A stretch of 5,974 nucleotides of DNA from assembly GCA_900754955.1 (NCBI GenBank), contig CAAEEV010000057.1, positions 1 to 5,974 of the forward strand. Reading direction: 5' to 3'. The notes below the pieces were generated by a model, which was given only the letters and a program-made list of their open reading frames with translations, was not told where the DNA came from and did not search any database. Each line of letters opens with the position of its first letter. The stretch's first letter is position 1. The position numbers were made by a program, and so were the translations under genes. Below, piece by piece: positions 1 to 5,164 of the stretch. Origin of the DNA: Eggerthellaceae bacterium (GTDB lineage: Bacteria > Actinomycetota > Coriobacteriia > Coriobacteriales > Eggerthellaceae).

Positions 1-41
1 AAAAGACGGCGAGCACCGCAATGTGCGCGAAAGGGGCAGCG

Positions 42-265
42 ATGGGCTTTTTCGAAGGTTTCAAGCGCGGGTACGAGAACGACTACGAGTACGAGATCGC
101 TGGCAAGACGGTGACGTGCTCGCATTGCGGCAGTACGACTTCGACGAACGTGAAGGCAAAGTGAACACCACGGGTCTGACGCTGCTCGATCTCGATTGGG
201 CGAACCGCAGCGCGCTCGTTCTCGTGTGCAAGAGGTGCGGGCATCTGGAGTGGTTCCTCGGCTAA
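42..265 (+). pseudogene. Small zinc-ribbon protein, frameshifted
   Basis: This is a protein of about 74 residues read in two frames. From the ATG at 42, preceded by GAAAGGGG at 29-36, the frame gives MGFFEGFKRG, then an EYEIAGKTVTCSHCGST stretch, and stops at TGA 162-164. The rest of the family-like sequence lies in the -1 frame: FDEREGKVNTTG, LDLDWANRSA and CKRCGHLEWFLG, ending at TAA 263-265. Joined near 138-140, the two halves restore a four-cysteine zinc ribbon (CSHC and CKRC). The order also matches the family of small predicted nucleic-acid-binding Zn-ribbon proteins (COG3478/YpzJ-like, named from memory): EIAGK, CxxC, LNT-G, LDW, CxxCG and WFL. A single missing base explains the break, and no slippery heptamer is visible. 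It may be a true pseudogene or a sequencing error. The -1 frame is also open back to the window start, but there it does not look like this protein. Its function is not known beyond probable zinc binding. Confidence 0.8.
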
Positions 266-515
266 CGAAATCGTGCGGCGCAAAAGCGCATGACGGTGCG
301 CGCATCGGGTGGCGTGCGCACTGAAACGCGAGCGGCATCTTAGGCCTGGTGCGTGCGGCAGGGAGGGTACGGAGCTGATGCCATGCAAGGATGCCCCGCG
401 CGACGTCAGCCCCCGTCCCCTCCTCTGTCATAGAGCGCCCTCGCTGCTTGGAGCCCTCGATGTGCCGATGACGTGCGCAATCCGTTGAAAGCGGGGCGCG
501 ACCGCGCGTCTGCGC
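266..515. other. Non-coding stretch with structured repeats
   Basis: I see no credible gene between the zinc-ribbon stop and the serS promoter region. No tRNA TTCGA loop, rRNA or rho-independent terminator with a T tract is visible. The stretch does contain an 8-bp hairpin at 296-321 (GTGCGCGC with its complement at 314-321, one G-U pair, 10-nt loop) and the larger inverted repeat at 359-427. Either could mark the end of the upstream transcript, but neither is followed by a U run, so termination here would have to be rho-dependent or of an atypical kind. Confidence 0.6.
359..427. repeat. Long imperfect inverted repeat (candidate RNA hairpin)
   Basis: The left arm at 359-378 (CAGGGAGGGTACGGAGCTGA) pairs with the right arm at 406-427. 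I count 18 base pairs in four blocks: 359-361 with 425-427, 362-367 with 418-423, 369-372 with 413-416, and 374-378 with 406-410. They are separated by a bulged T424, one mismatch (368/417) and a small 1x2 internal loop. The 27-nt loop contains GATGCC (390-395), which is complementary to GGCATC at 334-339 upstream, so a pseudoknot is possible. The transcribed strand is unknown. It could be a small structured RNA, an unusual terminator or a DNA dyad. I do not recognise a known RNA family. Confidence 0.5.
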
Positions 516-521
516 TATACT
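516..521 (+). promoter_or_regulatory. Candidate -10 box of the serS operon promoter
   Basis: TATACT is a near-consensus -10 hexamer in an otherwise G+C-rich region, about 160 nt upstream of the serS ATG. A TTGAAA at 485-490 looks like a -35 box but lies 25 nt away, too far for a normal 17-nt spacer. At the correct distance (493-498) the sequence is a poor -35. If the box is used, transcription would start near 527-530 and give a leader of about 150 nt. This is inferred from sequence only. Confidence 0.5.
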
Positions 522-527
522 GAACCG

Positions 528-681
528 ACACTTACCGCGATCAGATGCGGGCGCGTTCGGCGCGAGCGAATGCTTCACGTGAGCACTCGCTCGGTGCAGC
601 GCGCGCGGAGCGCGGTGCAGCAGAAAAGGCGAGATGCGGCCGCCGAGGAAAGAACGGCCGCAGGTGCAAAGGAGCGCGAGA
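528..681 (+). promoter_or_regulatory. Predicted structured 5' leader of serS
   Basis: The leader between the candidate start site and serS carries two well-formed hairpins. The first, at 563-593, pairs CGAGCGA with TCGCTCG, then TGCT with AGCA and CAC with GTG, with only an A/C mismatch and one bulged T. The second, at 635-662, is an 8-bp stem (TGCGGCCG with CGGCCGCA) and a 12-nt A/G-rich loop. It ends 5 nt before the ribosome binding site AAAGGAG (668-674). CGGTGCAGC occurs twice, at 592-600 and 613-621. I looked for a T-box, common before aminoacyl-tRNA synthetase genes in Gram-positives, but found neither its conserved GGTGGNACCGCG element nor an intrinsic terminator. Translational control is possible but unproven. 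Confidence 0.4.
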
Positions 682-1977
682 ATGCTTGACATCCGTTATG
701 TCCGCGAACATCAGGAGGAAGTCGCTCAGGCGATGAAGAACCGCAACGCCTCTTGGGATTCTGCGCGCTTCTCAGAGCTTGACGAGGCTCGTCGCGCCGC
801 CATTGCCGAAGAGGAGGCGCTGCAGGCTGAGCGCAACACGCTTTCCAAGTCCATCGGCCAGATGATGGGCGAGGGCAAGAAGGACGAGGCCGAGGCTGCC
901 AAGGAGCGCATCCGTGTCATCCGCGAGCAGATCTCCGAGCTCTCCGCCCGCCGCGACGAGGCCGAGGCCGCGCTGAACGACCTGCTCGCTCACACGCCGA
1001 ACATCCCGTGCGCCGCCACGCCGGTCGGCAAGGACGAGACCGAGAACCCGGAGCGTCGCCGCTGGGGTACGCCGCGCGACTTCGCTGCCGAGGGCTTCGA
1101 GGCCAAGCCGCACTGGGATCTGGGCACCGAGCTCAACATCCTCGATTTCGACCGCGGCAACAAGCTGTCGGGCAGCCGCTTCACGGTGCTCGGCGGTCTC
1201 GGCGCCCGCCTCGAGCGCGCGCTCATCAACTTCTTCATCGACACGCACACCCAGCGCGGTTTCAAGGAATGGTGGCCGCCCGTGGTGGTGAAGCGCGAGA
1301 TCATGTACGGCACAGGCCAGCTGCCCAAGTTCGAGGACGACATGTACCACGTGAGCGGCGACATGTTCCTCATTCCCACGGCCGAGGTGACGCTTACCAA
1401 CCTGCACGCGGGTGAAGTGATCGATGCCGCCGAGCTGCCGCTGCGCTACACCGCGTTCACCCCCTGCTTCCGCGAGGAGGCTGGCAGTGCGGGTCGCGAC
1501 ACGCGTGGCATCATCCGCCAGCACGAGTTCGACAAGGTGGAAATGGTGAAGTTCGCCACGCCCGAGCAGTCCGACGACGAGCTCGAGAGCATGACCGCCG
1601 AGGCCGAGTACCTGCTCCAGCAGCTCGGGCTGCCGTATCGCGTGATCAGCCTGTGCACGGGCGACCTCGGCTTCTCCGCACGTCAGACCTACGATGTGGA
1701 GGTGTGGCTGCCGAGCTACAACGGCTACAAGGAGATCTCTTCCTGCTCGAACTGCGGCGACTTCCAGGCGCGCCGCGCGAACATCAAGTACCGCGACCCC
1801 GCGAACTTCAAGGGCACGCGCTACCTGCACACGCTCAACGGCTCGGGGCTGCCCGCGGGCCGCACGATGGCCGCTATCATCGAGAACTACCAGAACGCCG
1901 ACGGCACCATCACGGTTCCCGAGGTGCTCGTGCCCTACATGGGCGGCGTGACGGTTATCGGCCCTGAGCAGCGCTAA
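682..1977 (+). CDS. serS: Seryl-tRNA synthetase (class II)
   Basis: This cytoplasmic enzyme charges tRNA-Ser (and tRNA-Sec where present) with serine using ATP. The 431-residue product has the usual length and the typical start [11 protein letters not shown] therefore place the start at ATG 682, with AAAGGAG 7 nt upstream, and not at the in-frame ATG 16 codons earlier. Residues 1 to about 105 form the charged tRNA-binding coiled-coil arm. The class II core follows: motif 1 around 177-200 (ending GFKEWWPP), the serine-site TAE at 233-235, motif 2 with [14 protein letters not shown] from 263 and [10 protein letters not shown] from 279, [15 protein letters not shown] from 351, and motif 3 around 386-403 ([10 protein letters not shown], then ENYQ) with its ATP-binding Arg394. 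All expected catalytic elements are present. It is the first gene of a closely spaced five-gene run. Confidence 0.98.
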   Translation: MLDIRYVREHQEEVAQAMKNRNASWDSARFSELDEARRAAIAEEEALQAERNTLSKSIGQMMGEGKKDEAEAAKERIRVIREQISELSARRDEAEAALNDLLAHTPNIPCAATPVGKDETENPERRRWGTPRDFAAEGFEAKPHWDLGTELNILDFDRGNKLSGSRFTVLGGLGARLERALINFFIDTHTQRGFKEWWPPVVVKREIMYGTGQLPKFEDDMYHVSGDMFLIPTAEVTLTNLHAGEVIDAAELPLRYTAFTPCFREEAGSAGRDTRGIIRQHEFDKVEMVKFATPEQSDDELESMTAEAEYLLQQLGLPYRVISLCTGDLGFSARQTYDVEVWLPSYNGYKEISSCSNCGDFQARRANIKYRDPANFKGTRYLHTLNGSGLPAGRTMAAIIENYQNADGTITVPEVLVPYMGGVTVIGPEQR

Positions 1978-2006
1978 CGCGCGAAACGGAAGGATCGGCT
2001 GACACC

Positions 2007-3428
2007 GTGGCCGCTGACGACCCCTTGTCGGGCGGTGAAAACCCGCTCGACATCATCGCCGAGGCGCGCAAGGCAGTAACTGAAATCGACGACGTGGCGG
2101 GCCCTGCGCCCGCCACGGGCCGTTTTGCGCCTTCGAACGCGCGTCGCGGCGGTGCGGCGCCGTCGGGTCGGGGTGCGGAAGGGGCTGTTGCGAGCGCTCC
2201 GGGTACTGCGATGGGCTCCGGGACCGCATCGTCTGCTGGTGGTGGTGCGCCGTCCGGAGGGACCCCTCGCACGAACAATCCGCGCGTACTCAAGGCGCTG
2301 GCTCAGCAGAAGCGCAAGGAAGAGGCGGAACGCGCGCGCGCCGCTCAGGCTGCGCAGAACGCGGCGCCGAGCGCGACGGGCTCGCGGCCTCACGCGGCGA
2401 GCGCGGCGGGCTCGCAATCTCACGCAGCGGTCTCGCCATCTGCACCGGCGACGGCGAACGCGGGGCGCGTCGCCGCCTCCGCATCGCCCGCGTCTGCGGG
2501 CGGATCAGCCTCCAGCGCAGAGCGATTCGCATCTGAAAACGCATCGGCTGGCTCTTCGCCAACTGACGGAGCCGCCGCTTCGTTGGGCGACCGTCCGAGC
2601 GCGGCGAACTCCAAAAGGGCGCGTCCGCGCGTGCGCAAGGCGAAGGACGAGAAGGCCAAGGCCGCGGAAGCCGCATCCGCCGAAGCCGCACCCGCTGGCA
2701 CTGTTGGCGCCGCACCCGGCACGGCAGCCGCAGCTGCCGACTCCCTGCAAAACGCATCCGCCGCATCCGGCGACGAACCTGCCGCATCCGGTGCGGGGGA
2801 ACGCCCTGCACGCGATACGCGCGGCCATCGCGGCGCTCGTGCGCACCGCGGCGGTCGTCCTGCGCGCTCTCCGCGTGCCGACGGCTCATCCGACGACGCT
2901 GCCAACGCCGCCAACGCCGATCGCCCCTCGCGCACCGATCGCTCCAAACGCGAACGCAAGCCGCTCACGCCCGCAGGCATCGCGTTGCGCGTCGTGTTCG
3001 GCGTGCTCGTCGTGGCGCTCGTGGCGGTGATCGGCGGCTTCTCTTGCTTCCGCTGGCTTCTGAACGACGACGCGAGCGATTTCCAGGGCACTTGGTACGT
3101 GGCGGGCACCGACACTCCCATCTCGATCTCCGCCGACGCCATCGCCCTCAACGGCGAGGTGTCGTACGGCTACACGCTCGACGCAAGCACGAAGACCGTC
3201 GCCTTCACGTTCAGCGATCTGAGCGGTGCGGGGCACTACCGTTTCTCGCTCGATCGCCAGTACCTTGCGATCATGGATGGCTCGTTCGGCTGGTGGGACA
3301 CCCTCTCCGACGATTTCGGGTGGACGGCGAACGCGCTCATTCTCTCCGCACAGGGCCAGCAGGCGAGTCCTGCGGGAGCCGAGAACGTGACGCTGCTCTC
3401 GCGCACGCCTGCGAGCCAGACGGCGTAG
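2007..3428 (+). CDS. Single-pass membrane protein with long disordered Ala-rich N-terminal region
   Basis: I do not recognise this 473-residue protein. It starts at GTG 2007, with GGAAGGA at 1988-1994 (12-nt spacing, rather long); no other in-frame start lies between it and serS. Residues 10-30 (ENPLDIIAEARKAVTEIDDV) may form a short helix. Residues 31-320 are low-complexity Ala/Ser/Gly/Pro with basic patches: QKRKEEAERARAAQ (101-114), KRARPRVRKAKDEKAKAAEAA (203-223), and an RG/HR-rich stretch at 271-290. One transmembrane helix spans about 325-347 (IALRVVFGVLVVALVAVIGG). KRERKP just before it predicts, by the positive-inside rule, that the disordered part is cytoplasmic. The C-terminal part, about 355-473, starts FQGTWYVAG and has alternating beta-like pattern, so it may be a small beta-rich domain outside the membrane. 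It lies 29 nt after serS. Function is unknown. Confidence 0.85.
   Translation: MAADDPLSGGENPLDIIAEARKAVTEIDDVAGPAPATGRFAPSNARRGGAAPSGRGAEGAVASAPGTAMGSGTASSAGGGAPSGGTPRTNNPRVLKALAQQKRKEEAERARAAQAAQNAAPSATGSRPHAASAAGSQSHAAVSPSAPATANAGRVAASASPASAGGSASSAERFASENASAGSSPTDGAAASLGDRPSAANSKRARPRVRKAKDEKAKAAEAASAEAAPAGTVGAAPGTAAAAADSLQNASAASGDEPAASGAGERPARDTRGHRGARAHRGGRPARSPRADGSSDDAANAANADRPSRTDRSKRERKPLTPAGIALRVVFGVLVVALVAVIGGFSCFRWLLNDDASDFQGTWYVAGTDTPISISADAIALNGEVSYGYTLDASTKTVAFTFSDLSGAGHYRFSLDRQYLAIMDGSFGWWDTLSDDFGWTANALILSAQGQQASPAGAENVTLLSRTPASQTA
2370..2429 (+). repeat. Tandem 30-bp coding repeat (2 copies)
   Basis: Two adjacent 30-bp units encode SATGSRPHAA (residues 122-131) and SAAGSQSHAA (132-141) of the membrane protein. 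Seven of ten residues match, and the DNA is also alike (GCTCGC and CTCACGC are shared at the same offsets). It looks like a local duplication within the disordered region. Confidence 0.6.
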
Positions 3429-3438
3429 GATGCGCAGC

Positions 3439-3882
3439 ATGGACGCGCTGTCGATCGAGCGCATCACCGTGCAGCGTGGGCGCATCTCGATGCTCGTGCG
3501 CGTGGCTCCTGACGCGCCGCTCGAAACCGACGCCGCGCTCGCGCAGCGTCTGCTCGCGCTTCGGCCGACGCTCGCGCACCACGCCTGCGTCAACGACCGC
3601 GGTCCCACCTTCGGCGACGTGATTGCGCGCACCTCGCTTCCGCATGTGCTCGAGCACCTCATCATCGACGAGCAGGTGCGCGACCCGCGTACGCTTACCG
3701 AAAGAACGTTCGTCGGCACCACGGAATGGCTCGATGAGAGCACCCGTCTCGCGCGGGTTGAAGTAAACTTCTCGGATGATCTTGTGGCGCTCGGCGCGGT
3801 GCGTCGTGCGCTTAGCTTGCTCAACGGAGAGGCGGTGGTCGCAGACCATGTCAGCACACATCAAGTTCGACCAAACCAGTGA
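3439..3882 (+). CDS. Stand-alone cyanophycin-synthetase N-domain-like protein with HxxEH motif
   Basis: This 147-residue soluble protein has no signal peptide or membrane segment. I chose ATG 3439 because AGGA (3427-3430) lies 8 nt upstream; the in-frame ATG at 3430 would add three residues but has no good ribosome binding site. Its central part, residues 31-76 (LRPTLAHHAC, GPTFGDVIARTSLPHVLEHLIIDEQ), follows the pattern I remember for the N-terminal domain of cyanophycin synthetase CphA1: L-P-SL--H-C, G-F---V---T---H-IEH----E-Q, then a VVFEY-like strand and an alanine-rich helix. Here those are ARVEVNFSDD (105-114) and ALGAVRRALSLL (118-128). The ATP-grasp and Mur-ligase domains of CphA are absent. 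HVLEH (69-73) is an HxxEH motif of the type that binds zinc in M16 peptidases. The gene overlaps the next by 35 nt. The fold assignment is inference, and the biochemical role is unknown. Confidence 0.75.
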   Translation: MDALSIERITVQRGRISMLVRVAPDAPLETDAALAQRLLALRPTLAHHACVNDRGPTFGDVIARTSLPHVLEHLIIDEQVRDPRTLTERTFVGTTEWLDESTRLARVEVNFSDDLVALGAVRRALSLLNGEAVVADHVSTHQVRPNQ

Positions 3883-5128
3883 GAAGCACGCCCATCGCGT
3901 CGAGAAGATGCGCTCTTCACCCGTGCGCGATCTGTTCTCCGCAGCCGTTCGTCCCGATATCATCTCGCTTTCAGGCGGCATGCCCGACGTTTCGCTGCTC
4001 CCCACGACGGCCATCCGCAAGGCGGCGCGCGCGGCCATCGAAGACCGCGCCGAGGCGTTGCAGTACGGCTCGACCAACGGCCGCGAGGGCCTGCGCCGCG
4101 TGGTGTGCGACCTCATGCGCGACATCAACGTGCGCTGCAAGCCCGATGAGGTCATCCTGACGAGCGGCGCCCAGGAGGCGCTCGACCTCATCGGCAAGGT
4201 GTTTATCGACAAGGGCGACATCATCATCACGGAAGGCCCCACGTACCTCACGGCGCTCCAGGCGTTCTCGGCCTACGAGCCTGAGGTGCACGCCGTTCCG
4301 TTCGACGATTGCGGCATGCGCATGGATCTGCTCGAGGCCGAGCTCGAGAAGATCGGCAAGAACAACCCGCGCCTCAAGTTCTGCTACACCATCCCGAACT
4401 TCCAGAACCCGGGCGGCGTGACCATGACGCAGGAGCGCCGCAAGCGCCTCATCGAGCTGTCGCACGAGTACAACTTCATCATCATCGAGGACGACCCCTA
4501 TGGCCGCCTGCGCTACGAGGGCGGCCATCAGATTCCACTCAAGGCACAGGACGAGCACGTGCTGTACCTCGGCACCATCTCGAAGATCTTCGCGCCGGGC
4601 CTGCGCGTGGGCTGGGTGGTGGCGCCCGCGCCCGTGATCTCGAAGATCAACCTTGTGAAGCAGGGTTCCGACCTCTGCAACAGCTCGTTCGACCAGATCA
4701 TGGTGGAGCACTACTTCACCGACACGCCGTGGCGGCGCACGCTGCAGAAGTTCATCAAGATCTACCGCACGCGCCGCGATGCGATGCTGGCAGCGCTCGA
4801 CGAATACTTCCCGCCCGAGGTGACGTGGACGCACCCCGAGGGCGGCCTCTTCGTGTGGGTGACGCTGCCCGCCTACGTGGACACGGGCTCGATGCTCGCC
4901 GAGGCGCTCGACGCGGGCGTGACGTACGTGCCGGGCGACTCGTTCTTCCCCGAGGGCTCGGGCGGCAAGAACTGCATGCGCATCAACTTCAGCTTCGAGA
5001 GCCCCGAGAACATCACCGAGGCCATCCGCCGTCTCGCGAGCGTTATCGAGAAGCGCCTCGAGCTGTACCGCGTGTTCCTCGAGGCCGGCGCCATTCCGCG
5101 GCCCGACGCTGCGGCAGACGACAAGTAA
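3848..5128 (+). CDS. PLP-dependent aminotransferase, fold type I (class I/II)
   Basis: This cytoplasmic enzyme, 426 residues, transfers an amino group between an amino acid and a 2-oxo acid using pyridoxal phosphate. The sequence fits the class I/II group that includes LysN-type 2-aminoadipate and MocR-related aminotransferases. It has no helix-turn-helix domain, so it is an enzyme and not a MocR regulator. Visible elements are IISLSGGMPD (38-47), LQYGSTNGREGLR (71-83), LTSGAQEALDL (104-114), PNFQNPGG (183-190) with PLP-binding Asn187, EDDPYG (214-219) with Asp215 and Tyr218, TISKIFAPGLRVGW (243-256) with Schiff-base Lys246 and Arg253, and CMRINF (376-381) with the carboxylate-binding Arg378. 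I start at ATG 3848 because the AHRVEKMRSSPVRDLF segment is normal for the family. Its ribosome binding site is weak (GGAGAGG, 15 nt away), so translation may be coupled to the overlapping upstream gene. Substrate cannot be told from sequence. Confidence 0.93.
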   Translation: MSAHIKFDQTSEKHAHRVEKMRSSPVRDLFSAAVRPDIISLSGGMPDVSLLPTTAIRKAARAAIEDRAEALQYGSTNGREGLRRVVCDLMRDINVRCKPDEVILTSGAQEALDLIGKVFIDKGDIIITEGPTYLTALQAFSAYEPEVHAVPFDDCGMRMDLLEAELEKIGKNNPRLKFCYTIPNFQNPGGVTMTQERRKRLIELSHEYNFIIIEDDPYGRLRYEGGHQIPLKAQDEHVLYLGTISKIFAPGLRVGWVVAPAPVISKINLVKQGSDLCNSSFDQIMVEHYFTDTPWRRTLQKFIKIYRTRRDAMLAALDEYFPPEVTWTHPEGGLFVWVTLPAYVDTGSMLAEALDAGVTYVPGDSFFPEGSGGKNCMRINFSFESPENITEAIRRLASVIEKRLELYRVFLEAGAIPRPDAAADDK

Positions 5129-5136
5129 CGGCAGAG

Positions 5137-5160
5137 AAACCCTCCCGACAGAAGGAGTTT
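5137..5160 (+). promoter_or_regulatory. ddl ribosome binding site within a possible small hairpin
   Basis: AAGGAG at 5152-5157 is a strong ribosome binding site 7 nt before the ATG at 5165. GGAGTTT (5154-5160) can pair with AAAC (5137-5140) and TCC (5143-5145), giving seven pairs with a 2-nt bulge and an 8-nt loop. This could partly mask the site. The hairpin is weak and may be chance. Confidence 0.4.
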
Positions 5161-5164
5161 GGAT

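Noticed and set aside
296..321. Hairpin as a rho-independent terminator for the zinc-ribbon gene
   Set aside because: The stem is good but it is followed by TGAAACGCG and not a T tract.
485..490. TTGAAA as the -35 box of the serS promoter
   Set aside because: It is 25 nt from TATACT, outside the spacing a normal sigma-70 type promoter uses.
532..540. ACCGCG as part of a T-box element
   Set aside because: Only six bases match, it sits at the very start of the predicted leader and not before a terminator, and the GGTGG part is missing.
545..736. 63-codon frame in the serS leader, considered as a leader peptide
   Set aside because: There is no ribosome binding site, no run of serine codons, it runs past the serS start, and its Arg/Ala composition is that of chance G+C-rich sequence.
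772..1830. 352-codon open frame on the minus strand opposite serS
   Set aside because: It is fully antisense to serS, has low-complexity Val/Ala/Arg/Leu composition and no recognisable motif.
2125..3030. 301-codon plus-strand frame inside the membrane protein gene
   Set aside because: The product is an Arg/Pro/Ala shadow of the repetitive region in another frame. The membrane protein frame has a plausible start, a transmembrane helix and operon spacing.
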